Shown: positions 43,325-51,948 of the stretch, in pieces
How positions within the stretch are numbered: the first letter of the stretch is position 1
Layout of the letters: each line of letters starts with the position of its first letter
Source of the DNA: Flavobacteriales bacterium
GTDB lineage: Bacteria > Bacteroidota > Bacteroidia > Flavobacteriales_F > PHOS-HE28
Direction of reading: 5' to 3'
Length of the DNA: 64,000 nucleotides
NCBI GenBank assembly: GCA_026129465.1
Contig: JAHCIA010000001.1
Coordinates: 505,964 to 569,963 of the forward strand
Notes under the pieces: model-generated
Told to the model about the DNA's origin: nothing
The model's input: only the letters and a program-made list of their open reading frames with translations
Database searches by the model: none
Position numbers and translations under genes: made by a program

Positions 43325-44077
43325 TCACCACTCCACCCCCGGATACGCCCGTGTCACATGCTGCATCTCCGCCAGGATGAAGCCCATGTGCTCGCTGTGC
43401 AGGCCCTTGCGGCCGCCGGTCATCATGAAGGCGTCGGTAGGACGTTTCAGCGTGGCTTCCGCCAGCACCTGGTCCACGGTCTTGCTCCACGCTTCCTTGA
43501 TGGCGGTGATGTCCGGTGCGATGCCCGCTTTGGTCATCTCTGCCAGCACGGCATCGCTCTCGAATAGCTCGCCGGTGTAGGTCCACAGGTCGTCGAGGGC
43601 GGCTTGAGCACGCTGGTGGCTCTCTTCGGTGCCATCCCCGAAGCGGGTCAACCATTCGCTGCTGTGGCGCAGGTGGTAGGTGGCCTCCTTCACGCTCTTG
43701 CCCGCGATGGCGGCGAGTTGCGCATCGGAGCTCTTGGTCAGCGCCTGCATCAGCGGCAGGTGGTAGGCATCGAAGAGGAAACTGCGGACGATGGTGTGGG
43801 CGTAGTCGCCGTTGGGCTGCTCCACCAGTTTCACGTTGGTGTACTGCCGCTCCATGCGCAGGTAGGCGAGGTCATCCTCCGTGCGACCCTTGCCTTCCAC
43901 CTGTCCGGCGTAGGTCAGCAGGTTGCGGGCTTCGCCGAGGTGGTCCAGCGCGCGATTGGTGAGGGCGATGTCCTCCTCCAGCACGGGGCCGTGGCCGCAC
44001 CACTCAACCAGGCGTTGGCTCAGGATGAGGAGGTCGTCCGCCAACCTCAATGTGTATGTGAAAAGGGATGGGCTCAT
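43325..44077 (-). CDS. paaC: Phenylacetyl-CoA epoxidase structural subunit PaaC
   Basis: A 250-residue ferritin-like helical protein. It has DDLLILSQRLVEWCGHGPVLEEDIALTNRALDHLGEARNLL (start of that stretch), SVKEATYHLRHSSEW, and DAFMMTGGRKGLHSEHMGF. PaaC resembles the catalytic subunit PaaA but lacks a working metal site and is a structural partner. PaaA-PaaC form the core of the ring epoxidase. I start at the ATG at 44077; a longer frame would run through the repeat. Confidence 0.94.
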   Translation of the reverse strand: MSPSLFTYTLRLADDLLILSQRLVEWCGHGPVLEEDIALTNRALDHLGEARNLLTYAGQVEGKGRTEDDLAYLRMERQYTNVKLVEQPNGDYAHTIVRSFLFDAYHLPLMQALTKSSDAQLAAIAGKSVKEATYHLRHSSEWLTRFGDGTEESHQRAQAALDDLWTYTGELFESDAVLAEMTKAGIAPDITAIKEAWSKTVDQVLAEATLKRPTDAFMMTGGRKGLHSEHMGFILAEMQHVTRAYPGVEW

Positions 44078-44079
44078 TC

Positions 44080-44176
44080 GTTGTCCGTTGTCCGATGTCA
44101 GTTGCCTGGCTGCCGACCTGGTGGGTGCAGAGTCATCGCCCAAGCGAAGAACAACTGACAACCAACAACTGACAAC
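44080..44176. repeat. Palindromic repeat between paaB and paaC
   Basis: The left arm 44080-44105 and right arm 44151-44176 pair at 21 of 26 positions. Each arm is a near direct repeat of a GTTGTCAGTTG-type unit (right arm ACAACTGACAAC, CAACAACTGACAAC). A different repeat lies in the neighbouring spacers. No gene is seen here. Confidence 0.7.
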
Positions 44177-44181
44177 CGCAT

Positions 44182-44475
44182 TCAGATGTATTTCGCGCCC
44201 TCGGGCACCGTGTAGAAGGTGGGGTGCCGGTACACCTTGTCATCGGCGGGGTCAAAGAAGCTTTCGGCGTCCTCGGGTCGGCTGGCGTGGATGTGCTCGG
44301 CCTTCACCACCCAGATGCTGTTGCCTTCCTGGCGGCGGGTGTACACATCACGGGCGTTCTCGATGGCCATCGCGGCATCGGCGGCGTGCAGGCTGCCCAC
44401 GTGCTTGTGGTCCAGCCCGCGCTTGCTCTGGATGAACACTTCCCAGAGGGGCCAGTTGTTGGGGTTGTCGCTCAT
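44182..44475 (-). CDS. paaB: Phenylacetyl-CoA epoxidase subunit PaaB
   Basis: A 97-residue protein of the PaaB family. It has WPLWEVFIQSKRGLDHKHVGSLHAADAAMAIENARDVYTRR (start of that stretch) and the ending AESFFDPADDKVYRHPTFYTVP, both hallmark blocks. PaaB bridges two PaaAC dimers in the epoxidase. I start at the ATG at 44475; upstream the frame crosses the palindromic repeat and has no family similarity. The length is normal. Confidence 0.95.
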   Translation of the reverse strand: MSDNPNNWPLWEVFIQSKRGLDHKHVGSLHAADAAMAIENARDVYTRRQEGNSIWVVKAEHIHASRPEDAESFFDPADDKVYRHPTFYTVPEGAKYI

Positions 44476-44489
44476 GTTCTTTTGAATGG

Positions 44490-44557
44490 CGAGTGGCGAG
44501 TGATGAGTGGCGAGTGGTGCTGCCGGGGCAGACTCGCCACTCGCTACTCGCCACTCC
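44490..44557. repeat. Palindromic repeat between paaA and paaB
   Basis: Each arm holds two copies of the 11-mer GAGTGGCGAGT separated by three bases. The left arm is 44490-44517; the right arm is 44531-44557, which carries the complement. The 22 repeat bases match perfectly between arms; the three bases between copies differ. The loop is about 13 bases. No gene is seen here. Confidence 0.75.
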
Positions 44558-44560
44558 GTA

Positions 44561-45502
44561 TCATGCTGCTTTTCGTTTGGCTTTCTTCGTCGCGTAAGCA
44601 ACGGCCGCATCGCGTACCCATGCCCCATCATTGTGGGCCTTGTTGCGGGCGGCCAGGCGTTCCTTGTTGCAGGGGCCGTTGCCGGCCACCACGTTGTTGA
44701 ACTCCGTCCAGTCGATGGTGCCCCAGTCGTAGTGCTGGGTCTCCTCGTTCCACTTCAGATCGGGATCGGGGATGGTGAGGCCGATCACCTCCGCCTGCTG
44801 CACGGTGCGGTCGATGAAGATCTGGCGCAGCTCGTCGTTGCTCTGGCGCTTGATCTTCCACTTCATGCTCTGCGCGCTGTGCGGGCTGTTGGCATCGGTG
44901 GGACCGAACATCATCAAACTGGGCCACCACCAGCGGTTCAGGGCATCCTGGGCCATTTCCTTTTGTGCGGGGCTGCCCTTTGCCAGCACGGCCATGATCT
45001 CGTAGCCCTGGCGCTGGTGGAAGCTCTCCTCCTTGCAGATGCGCACCATGGCGCGGGCATAGGGGCCGTAACTCGTGCGGCAGAGCATCACCTGGTTCAT
45101 GATGGCGGCACCGTCCACCAGCCAGCCGATGGCGCCGATGTCCGCCCAGGTGAGGGTGGGGTAGTTGAAGATGCTGCTGTACTTGGCCTTGCCGCTCAGC
45201 AGGTCGTCGATGGTCTGCTCGCGACTGGTGCCCATGGTCTCCACAGCGCTGTAGAGGTAAAGGCCGTGTCCGGCTTCGTCCTGCACTTTGGCCAGCAGGA
45301 TGGCCTTGCGCTTCAAGCTGGGCGCGCGAGTGATCCAGTTCCCTTCGGGCAGCATGCCCACCACCTCACTGTGCGCGTGCTGGCTGATCTGGCGCACGAG
45401 TGTCTTGCGGTAGGCATCGGGCATCCAGTCCTTGGGTTCGATCTTCTGCTCCGCGTCGATCTTGGCTTGGAACAGGTCCTCGAGGTTCTTCACTTCCGTC
45501 AT
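44561..45502 (-). CDS. paaA: Phenylacetyl-CoA 1,2-epoxidase catalytic subunit PaaA
   Basis: A 313-residue di-iron protein. The metal ligands appear in [17 protein letters not shown] (ExxH) and [14 protein letters not shown] (ExxH). Other family blocks are [40 protein letters not shown] and [19 protein letters not shown]. It oxidises phenylacetyl-CoA to the ring 1,2-epoxide with oxygen and electrons from PaaE. It is the first gene of the paaABCD run and is divergent from paaE. A palindrome and candidate promoter elements fill the spacer. Confidence 0.96.
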   Translation of the reverse strand: MTEVKNLEDLFQAKIDAEQKIEPKDWMPDAYRKTLVRQISQHAHSEVVGMLPEGNWITRAPSLKRKAILLAKVQDEAGHGLYLYSAVETMGTSREQTIDDLLSGKAKYSSIFNYPTLTWADIGAIGWLVDGAAIMNQVMLCRTSYGPYARAMVRICKEESFHQRQGYEIMAVLAKGSPAQKEMAQDALNRWWWPSLMMFGPTDANSPHSAQSMKWKIKRQSNDELRQIFIDRTVQQAEVIGLTIPDPDLKWNEETQHYDWGTIDWTEFNNVVAGNGPCNKERLAARNKAHNDGAWVRDAAVAYATKKAKRKAA

Positions 45503-45557
45503 GAGGGCACGTCTGTTTTACGGTCAGCTAAGGTAGGACCGGGGCGCTATGCGAGGT

Positions 45558-45569
45558 TGACCGCGGTCA
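45558..45569. promoter_or_regulatory. Perfect 12-bp palindrome between paaA and paaE
   Basis: TGACCGCGGTCA reads the same on both strands. It lies in the divergent promoter region, about 22 bases upstream of a weak minus-strand -7 match (TACCTTAG, 45528-45535) for paaA. A TetR-type paa repressor is the usual user of such sites. No regulator gene for it lies in the window. Confidence 0.45.
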
Positions 45570-45629
45570 GTCAGCGAACGATCGCGGCACGCCATGGGTT
45601 CATTGCCCATGACGCTGGAGCCCAGCGGC

Positions 45630-45637
45630 TATTTTCG
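45630..45637 (+). promoter_or_regulatory. Candidate -7 element for paaE
   Basis: TATTTTCG begins 18 bases before the ATG at 45648. It supports that start over the ATG at 45594 further upstream. Confidence 0.4.
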
Positions 45638-45647
45638 CGCCCTCATC

Positions 45648-46745
45648 ATGAGCAGCACCCGGATGGCCCGTTTCCATACCCTTCCCGTCGCAGACGTCCA
45701 CCAGGAGACCGCGGACAGCATCGTGGTCACCTTCCGGATCCCTCCGGAACAGCGCGAGGACTTCCGCTTCGTACACGGTCAGTACCTCACGCTGAAGCTC
45801 ACGGTGAACGGGGAGGAGTTGCGCCGCAGCTACAGCATCTGCAGCAGCCCGCTGGATCCGGAGGAGATCCGCATCGCGGTGAAAAAAGTACCGGGTGGCC
45901 GGGCATCCACCGTGCTGGTGGACAAGTTGAAGCCGGGCATGACCATCGAGGTGATGACACCGATGGGCAACTTCACCAGCGCCCTGGACCCCGCGCATGT
46001 GAAGCATTATGTGGCCTTCGCGGCCGGCAGCGGCATCACGCCCATCCTCAGCATCCTGAAGACCGTATTGCGCGGCGAGCCGAAGAGCCGTTTCACTTTG
46101 TTCTATGGCAACACCGATGTGGACCGGATCATCTTCCGCGGCAAGCTGGAGGAGTTGAAGGCACAGTATGGCGAGCGGCTGGGGGTACACCATATCCTGA
46201 CCCAGGGCCAGGACGAGGACACGCTCTTCAACGGCAGGATCACCACGGAGAAGGCCAGCCAATTGCTCGGCCGTTTCGTCACCGACAGTCTGGACAAGGA
46301 GTATTTCATCTGTGGCCCGGAACAGATGATGGTGAACGTGAGCGAGGCACTGGAGATGCTTGGGGTGGAGAAGAAGCGCATCCATATCGAGCTCTTCACC
46401 ACGCCCGTGACGGCCGAGGCCAAAGCACCACCCCAGGCCGTGGGCGATGGGGCCTTCTCCGGCATGGCGAAGGTGACCGTGATCCTCGATGGGCGTGAGA
46501 CGGTCCTGGATGTCCGCGCCAGCGGCGATGCCGTGCTGGATGTGGCCTTGGATGCCGGACTGGACGTGCCATTCGCCTGCAAGGGCGCGGTGTGCTGCAC
46601 GTGCAAGGCCCGCGTGGTGAAAGGCCAGGTGGAGATGGCGATGAACTACGCCCTGACGGACGAGGAGGTGGAGGATGGCTACGTGCTCACCTGCCAGACG
46701 CATCCGCGAAGCGCGGAGGTGACCATCGACTACGACCAGCACTGA
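45648..46745 (+). CDS. paaE: Phenylacetyl-CoA epoxidase reductase subunit PaaE
   Basis: A 365-residue flavin and iron-sulfur reductase. The FAD-binding domain has RSYSICSSP. The NAD(P) domain has FAAGSGITPILSILKT and EYFICGPEQMM. The C-terminal 2Fe-2S domain has CKGAVCCTCKARVVKG and YVLTCQTHP (C-x4-C-x2-C...C pattern). It passes electrons from NADPH to the PaaA di-iron site. Placing it divergent from paaABCD is unusual; in most genomes it follows paaD. A strong hairpin follows the gene. Confidence 0.93.
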   Translation: MSSTRMARFHTLPVADVHQETADSIVVTFRIPPEQREDFRFVHGQYLTLKLTVNGEELRRSYSICSSPLDPEEIRIAVKKVPGGRASTVLVDKLKPGMTIEVMTPMGNFTSALDPAHVKHYVAFAAGSGITPILSILKTVLRGEPKSRFTLFYGNTDVDRIIFRGKLEELKAQYGERLGVHHILTQGQDEDTLFNGRITTEKASQLLGRFVTDSLDKEYFICGPEQMMVNVSEALEMLGVEKKRIHIELFTTPVTAEAKAPPQAVGDGAFSGMAKVTVILDGRETVLDVRASGDAVLDVALDAGLDVPFACKGAVCCTCKARVVKGQVEMAMNYALTDEEVEDGYVLTCQTHPRSAEVTIDYDQH

Positions 46746-46761
46746 ACGACCGGAAAATGAA

Positions 46762-46790
46762 GCGAGGCGGACATCGATCGTCCGCCTCGC
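46762..46790 (+). terminator. Strong hairpin after paaE
   Basis: GCGAGGCGGAC (46762-46772) and GTCCGCCTCGC (46780-46790) form a perfect 11-bp stem with a 7-base loop. There is no immediate T run, so it may serve as a transcript end or stabiliser for both convergent genes. Confidence 0.55.
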
Positions 46791-46850
46791 CTGGTCCGGT
46801 GCCTCTTTCCTTGGTTTGTTTGTCGAGGTCCGGAGGATGGTGGTTCCGCG

Positions 46851-47405
46851 TCAGAAGGCCGCGCTGGCGATCCCGGTAAGCCTGGTCTGGATGTGCGAGA
46901 GGTAGTTCTCGCTGTGGTAGAATCCGCTCATATCATCACTCCAACGGATGATCGCCGATGGGAAGTCGGTGTAGAAGGGGTCGATGTTCTTCGCGTTCGG
47001 GGGCATCAGGTTCACGAAGAGCTCATAGTCGGGGTAGGTCACCAGATCGGGCGGGAGATGGGTGTCGATGTAGATCATTTTTTCCTGGTAGCCCTCCTTG
47101 GTGATGCGCACGGTATAGAAGCCATCGATGTCGAGCTGAAGCTCGAAACCGCCTTTCTTGTGGATGGGTATGGCGCCCATGGGCTTGTTGTCGCGATAGA
47201 GCACCAACGTGTAGTCGTTGCTGCGCTTGCCTTCCACCAGCACCTGGCCTTGCACGGGCAGGTACCAGCCTTCGGCCTGGCCTCGCTCATCCACCAGACG
47301 GCGTTGGCCGAAGGCGAGCGTGGCGGTGCACATGGAGGCCAATAGCAGGGCATAGGGCATCCAGGCGGCGTTGTGCTTCAGGGCAATGGTTCGGGTGCGT
47401 GCCAT
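46851..47405 (-). CDS. Secreted protein of unknown function with beta-sandwich region
   Basis: A 184-residue protein. The signal peptide is near MPYALLLASMCTATLAFG, cleaved before QRRLVDE. The mature part begins with a carboxypeptidase-regulatory-like beta sandwich (VQGQVLVEGKRSNDYTLVLYRDNKPMGAI, GGFELQLDIDGFYTVRITKEGY). It ends with an aromatic stretch (NIDPFYTDFPSAIIRWSDD). This pattern occurs in Bacteroidota lineages with unknown role. It stands between paaE and the signalling operon and is transcribed toward paaE. Confidence 0.7.
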   Translation of the reverse strand: MARTRTIALKHNAAWMPYALLLASMCTATLAFGQRRLVDERGQAEGWYLPVQGQVLVEGKRSNDYTLVLYRDNKPMGAIPIHKKGGFELQLDIDGFYTVRITKEGYQEKMIYIDTHLPPDLVTYPDYELFVNLMPPNAKNIDPFYTDFPSAIIRWSDDMSGFYHSENYLSHIQTRLTGIASAAF

Positions 47406-47466
47406 GGGTATGGATCTGTTTCCAATTGCGGCCCTTAACGCCTGTGGGTGCCACCGGGTTACGTGA

Positions 47467-49011
47467 TCAGGCGACTTTCACGAAGGGGATCGCTTCCTGG
47501 GCCGAGGAGGAGGAGGGCAATGACACGCGGATGATGGTACCCTGGCCGACGGCGCTCTGTGCCGAGACCTCCCCGCCGTGCTTGGCCACGATGCGTTGCA
47601 CGATGGCCAAACCCACGCCGGAGCCCTCGAACTGATCGGCGGTGTGCAGCCGCTTGAACACGCCAAAAGCATGGTCCTTGTGCTTGGGGTCGAAACCCAC
47701 CCCATTGTCTCGCACTTCGATGATGTGCCGGTCTCCTTGCGTCGTATGCGCGATCACGATCTCGGGCCGCTCCTCCGTGCGCGTGAACTTCAGCGCGTTG
47801 GAGAGGAGGTTCTGCAAGAGGACCAGCAGCATGGGCGGGTCGGCCAGCAGGGTGGTGCCTGGGGCTATGTCGATCCGCACCTCGGCGCGCCGATGCTCGG
47901 GTACATGCTGCCGCACCAGATCCTCCACCAGGGCATGGAGTTCCACGTCCCGGCGTTCCAGGTCGCGCGTGTTGGTCTGGCTGAAGCGCAACAGGTCGTC
48001 CACCAGCTCGATCATGCGCTGGGAGGCCTTGCTGATGCGTTCGGTGAAGGCGAGGACGTCCCCGTCGCCGTTGTCCTCGGCATGGCTGTGCAGATGACCG
48101 CTCAAGGCCAGGATGTTCTTCAATGGCGAACGCAGGTCATGCGCCACGGTGTAGGAGAATGAGCCGAGGTCTTCCAAGGCTTCGAGCAGTTGTGCGGTGC
48201 GCACGGACACGCGACGGTCCAGGTCCGCGTTGAGCTTCAACAGGCGCTTCTCCTCCTGGCGGCGGTCGCTGATGTCCTTCAGGATGGCCTGGAACACGTC
48301 CCGCTGTTGACCATGCTTGTCCAGGTAGGTGGCGGTCATCAGGCAGTCCAGCAGATCGCCCTTGCGGTCGCGCACCGTGATGTCCACGTTGATGAACTCG
48401 CGCCCCTTGCGCCGCGCTTTCAGCGACCGGACCAATGAGGAGGCGTTCTCCAGGTGATCGGTGAAGCGAGTTCTCATCAATTCCTCGAGCGGCATGCCGA
48501 TGAGGCGTCCACAGGCGGCGTTGGCGTCCAGGATGCGGCCACGGTGGTCCACGATCACGATGGGATCCGCGGCGTTGTCGAACACCTGCTGGTATTGCTG
48601 CAACAGGCGGTCCTTCTGCGCACGCAGCTGGTGGATCTCGAAGGCCTGTTCGATGCGCAGCTTCAGATCGTTGGCATCCCAGGGCTTGGTGGCGTAGGCG
48701 TAGATACCGCCCTTGTTCACCGCCGCCACCACGGCCTCCAGATCGGCGTATCCGGTGAGCAGCATGCGCATGGCGCGCGGATGTCGCTCCCTGGCCACGG
48801 CCAGGAACTCCGAGCCGGTCATGCCCGGCATCCGCTGGTCGGACACGATCACGTGCACCTCTTCCTGTTCCAGGATCTCCAGTGCTTCAACGCCGGATGA
48901 GGCCACGAGCACCTCCATGTCGCGGCGGAATGTGGTTCGGAAGGCCTTGAGGTTGCCTTCCTCGTCGTCCACGAAGAGCACCTTGATCCGTTCGTCCTTG
49001 TGCTGGTTCAT
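47467..49011 (-). CDS. Hybrid regulator: REC-PAS-histidine kinase
   Basis: A 514-residue protein with three parts. A receiver domain at residues 10-125 carries the phospho-acceptor Asp58 (VIVSDQRMPG) and Lys109. A PAS domain at about 140-255 has VFDNAADPIVIVDHRGRILDANAA. A histidine kinase has His291 (YTVAHDLRSPLKNIL), the N box NLLSNALKFT, DNGVGFDPKH and GSGVGLAIV. No membrane helix is present. Its receiver is very similar to that of the divergent response regulator at 54402. It overlaps the upstream 7TM kinase by four bases, so the two are made together. Confidence 0.92.
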   Translation of the reverse strand: MNQHKDERIKVLFVDDEEGNLKAFRTTFRRDMEVLVASSGVEALEILEQEEVHVIVSDQRMPGMTGSEFLAVARERHPRAMRMLLTGYADLEAVVAAVNKGGIYAYATKPWDANDLKLRIEQAFEIHQLRAQKDRLLQQYQQVFDNAADPIVIVDHRGRILDANAACGRLIGMPLEELMRTRFTDHLENASSLVRSLKARRKGREFINVDITVRDRKGDLLDCLMTATYLDKHGQQRDVFQAILKDISDRRQEEKRLLKLNADLDRRVSVRTAQLLEALEDLGSFSYTVAHDLRSPLKNILALSGHLHSHAEDNGDGDVLAFTERISKASQRMIELVDDLLRFSQTNTRDLERRDVELHALVEDLVRQHVPEHRRAEVRIDIAPGTTLLADPPMLLVLLQNLLSNALKFTRTEERPEIVIAHTTQGDRHIIEVRDNGVGFDPKHKDHAFGVFKRLHTADQFEGSGVGLAIVQRIVAKHGGEVSAQSAVGQGTIIRVSLPSSSSAQEAIPFVKVA

Positions 49012-51140
49012 GCGCGTTTCTCTTTCAAGCTGGAATGACGTAGCGGTAGTGTGACCTTGAATTCGGACCCCAGTTCCGGTGTGCTCTCGATCTCCATGGC
49101 ACCATGGTGTTCCTCCACGATGCTGTACACGATGGCCATGCCCAGTCCCGTGCCTTCGCCTACGGGCTTGGTGGTGAAGAAGGGCTCGAACACACGGGCC
49201 TTAACGGCCTCGTCCATGCCGGTGCCATTGTCGCTGATGCTGATGGTCACCGTGTCGCCATCACAGGTCGTCCTCGCCGTCACCAGACGTTCGTGATCGC
49301 CCGGCTTGGCGATGGTGGCCTGCGCGGCGTTGGTGAGGATGTTCATGAAGACCTGGTTGACCTTGCCCGGGAAGCACTCCACCTTGGGGATGTCGCTCAG
49401 CTCCAGCCGGAAGGTCACCCGGTCGCGGTACTGGGGGGCGAGCACGGAGAGTGTGCTGCGGATGCCCTCATTCAGGTCGGACTCCTTCAGGTCGTCCTCG
49501 TCGAGGCGGGAGAAGTTGCGCAGTCCGCGCACGATCTCCGCTGTTCTGGACGAGCCCTCGGCGATGCTGCCGATGATGTCATCCAGTTCCTCGATGGAGG
49601 TGGCGATGTCCAGCCGGCGTTCCAGGTCCTTCAACTCGCGCAGGCGGTCTGCGGCGCCTCCTTCCTCCAGGGACCGGTAACCCTTCATCACTTCGAGGAT
49701 CTCCTGGATGTTGCGCCGCAGTGGCCCGATGTTGCTGGTGATGAAGTTGATGGGGTTGTTGATCTCGTGCGCGATACCGGCCGTGAGTTGACCGATGGAA
49801 GCCATCTTCTCGGCGTTCACCAGCTGGGCCTGGGTGCGTTTGAGGTGCTCGTTGGATTCCCGCAGGGCGCGCGTGCGTTCCTGCACTTTCGATTCCAGGA
49901 TCACGTTCTGCTCGCGGATGATGCGTTCATTCTCCCGGGAGGCCTCGAGCGCAGCGGCCTGCGAACGTTCCTTTTCGCGCCGCAGTTCATTGATGCGATC
50001 CGCTAGACCGAAGGAGAGGAGCACCACCTCCACTGCGGAACCCACCACCATGGTGCTCTTCGTCAATGAGGTATAGGGCAGCACATCCAGGTCCTTCAGC
50101 ACGAATAGCATCACGCCCAAGAGGAATATGGTCCAGGCGATGAGGAAGAAGCGTGCGCTGCGCGATCCATTGCGCAAGGCGATGATGCCCACGATGAGCT
50201 GGTAGAGCGCGATGCCGCCCGTGGCCCCCTGCAGCAGGTTGTAGGAGACGATGTCCATCCCCATGGCTTTCATGGAAAGACCCACGATGAAGAGCGCATA
50301 GAAGAACCAGGCGAAGCGTCGCGTGCCCGGGGCATGTACCTCGGTATTCAGGAAACGGTGCATGAACCGGTTGGCCGCCACCGCCGTGATGATGGTGAGC
50401 ACGAAGGCGGCGCCGTGGCCCAGCCATGGACTTTCGGGCCAGAGGTAGTGCTTGTTGATCCCCAGGAAATCGGCCTGGGTGATGCCCACCAGCGTGATGT
50501 AGAGGACGTAGTGCAGGTAGCTCCTGTCCCGGGTGGAAAGGAAGATGAACAGGTTGTACAGGAGCATCACCAGGATCACCCCGACGTAGGCCCCTCCGAA
50601 ACCGTCGCGCCAACTGCGCACTTCGGCCAGCGCCACGCCGGTGCCCACGTGGATGGGCAGCCGCAGCAGCTTGTCGCTGGATACGCGCAGGTAGATGGTC
50701 GCCTCCCCATCTGCGGGAACGGGAATGCGCGTCCACATGTCAATGTCCTTGTTGCCCCATTGTGAAAGGGGTATGGACTGGCCCATGCGCTGCTCCAGGA
50801 TGGAGGTGCCGTCTCGCGCGATCGCATGGATGTCCATGCTGCCGATGTCCGGCTGCGGGATGTGGAGAAAGAGTCCTTCCTGGTTGCCGGTATTGCGCAG
50901 GCCGAAGCGCACCCAGAATGTTGAACGGGATACGTGGAAGTTGGGGACCGCCTGCTGAGACCGCTCGTAACCGTCCGTGGCGATCGCGTCTTCGAGGGTA
51001 AGTACGCCATTCGGATCTTCCAGGATCTCCACCAAATGGCCGATGGATCGCATCTCATGCCGGTCGCCCGCCTCGATCAGCGGCTGGGCGGCGAGCAGGG
51101 CGGGCAGGAAAGGCCAGAGGGCGATGCAGGGCGCACGCAT
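49008..51140 (-). CDS. 7TMR-DISM membrane sensor histidine kinase
   Basis: A 710-residue protein. A signal peptide (LWPFLPALLAAQ) leads to a 7TMR-DISMED2 extracellular domain (about residues 25-175), with FWVRFGLRNTGNQEGLFLHI. Seven membrane helices follow at about 183-385. Then comes a coiled coil, His458 in a HisKA domain (GQLTAGIAHEINNPINF), and an ATPase domain with NILTNAAQATIA, DNGTGMDE and GTGLGMAIV. The DISMED2 fold usually binds carbohydrates or other small ligands. It is the third gene of the operon with the E1/nitroreductase and GNAT genes. Confidence 0.92.
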   Translation of the reverse strand: MRAPCIALWPFLPALLAAQPLIEAGDRHEMRSIGHLVEILEDPNGVLTLEDAIATDGYERSQQAVPNFHVSRSTFWVRFGLRNTGNQEGLFLHIPQPDIGSMDIHAIARDGTSILEQRMGQSIPLSQWGNKDIDMWTRIPVPADGEATIYLRVSSDKLLRLPIHVGTGVALAEVRSWRDGFGGAYVGVILVMLLYNLFIFLSTRDRSYLHYVLYITLVGITQADFLGINKHYLWPESPWLGHGAAFVLTIITAVAANRFMHRFLNTEVHAPGTRRFAWFFYALFIVGLSMKAMGMDIVSYNLLQGATGGIALYQLIVGIIALRNGSRSARFFLIAWTIFLLGVMLFVLKDLDVLPYTSLTKSTMVVGSAVEVVLLSFGLADRINELRREKERSQAAALEASRENERIIREQNVILESKVQERTRALRESNEHLKRTQAQLVNAEKMASIGQLTAGIAHEINNPINFITSNIGPLRRNIQEILEVMKGYRSLEEGGAADRLRELKDLERRLDIATSIEELDDIIGSIAEGSSRTAEIVRGLRNFSRLDEDDLKESDLNEGIRSTLSVLAPQYRDRVTFRLELSDIPKVECFPGKVNQVFMNILTNAAQATIAKPGDHERLVTARTTCDGDTVTISISDNGTGMDEAVKARVFEPFFTTKPVGEGTGLGMAIVYSIVEEHHGAMEIESTPELGSEFKVTLPLRHSSLKEKRA

Positions 51141-51188
51141 GCGCGGCTTCTACGCCACACAACGTGCAGGGGTTCCTCCCGGAAGGGA

Positions 51189-51944
51189 TCAGGCGATGTA
51201 GCGCAAACGATCCTCCCGGATGCTATCGTAGGTGGCCAGATCGTGGATGCCATTGTCCAGCCGCATCCGATAGTGGATGAAAAGATCCGTGCGGGTGGTT
51301 CGTTCCACGCGCTTCTGGTCCGGTGCCATCCGCAGGCTCAGGATCCTTTCGCGCAATGGCGCGATGGCGTGCTCCAGGGTCAAAAGGTCGTCAATGCCCA
51401 CCACTATGCCTTGGAAGCCCCGGCGCGGGTAGGCATGGAACACCCCTTGGTCCCCGATGCTCAGCACGGGTCGGAAGCCGAAGTCCAGGCTGTGGTCCAG
51501 GGTGTAACGTGCCGCCAGTCCAAGCAGGGTCTTGATCCCCAACTGGCTGGCCAATGAAATGGCGGAGAGGCCGAATAGCGTGGGCATGCCCTTGCCGTGG
51601 TAGCGCACCGCGTTCCACATGCCGCAGAGTTCACCAACGCCATCCTTGGCGCGTTCACGGACCAGTTCGTGGATCGAAGGGTCCAACTTGCCTATGGCCA
51701 GTTCAATGGGCAAGTGGTTGTCGGCGGAGGTCCGCACATGCACGCGTGCGCCACCGACCATGCCCAGTTCGGCGTGTTCCACGGTGATCACATGAACATC
51801 CGGGTCGGTTATCCAATCGGCGTTGTTGGTGTTCACATGGGTGATCCCATAGTCGGTGAGCACCCGCACATGTTCCCGAAGGAATTCGGCACAGGAGGCG
51901 GGGTCGTCGGTGGCCCGGAAGGCACGGATGGTGAGAATGTCCAT
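51189..51944 (-). CDS. GNAT-like acyltransferase, possible signal synthase
   Basis: A 251-residue protein. It has an N-terminal MDILTIRAFRATDDPASCAEF helix, a core strand HVITVEHAELGMVGGARVHVR, a VGELCGMWNAVRYHGKGM motif, and LSIGDQGVFHAYPRRGFQG near the end. The layout resembles GNAT and LuxI-like/N-acyl amino acid synthase folds. A VGGARVH and GELCGMW pattern is often seen in acyltransferases paired with Rv1355c-like genes; this is recollection, not a search. The start lies four bases after the upstream stop. A possible role is making or modifying a signal molecule. Confidence 0.6.
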   Translation of the reverse strand: MDILTIRAFRATDDPASCAEFLREHVRVLTDYGITHVNTNNADWITDPDVHVITVEHAELGMVGGARVHVRTSADNHLPIELAIGKLDPSIHELVRERAKDGVGELCGMWNAVRYHGKGMPTLFGLSAISLASQLGIKTLLGLAARYTLDHSLDFGFRPVLSIGDQGVFHAYPRRGFQGIVVGIDDLLTLEHAIAPLRERILSLRMAPDQKRVERTTRTDLFIHYRMRLDNGIHDLATYDSIREDRLRYIA

Positions 51945-51948
51945 GGGT

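Noticed and set aside
42126-44557. CRISPR array in the paa spacers
   Set aside because: The repeats are few, differ between spacers and are inverted. There are no unique spacers of constant length and no cas genes.
44507-46498. 663-residue plus-strand frame across paaA and paaE
   Set aside because: It is antisense to paaA and out of frame with paaE. No motif was found.
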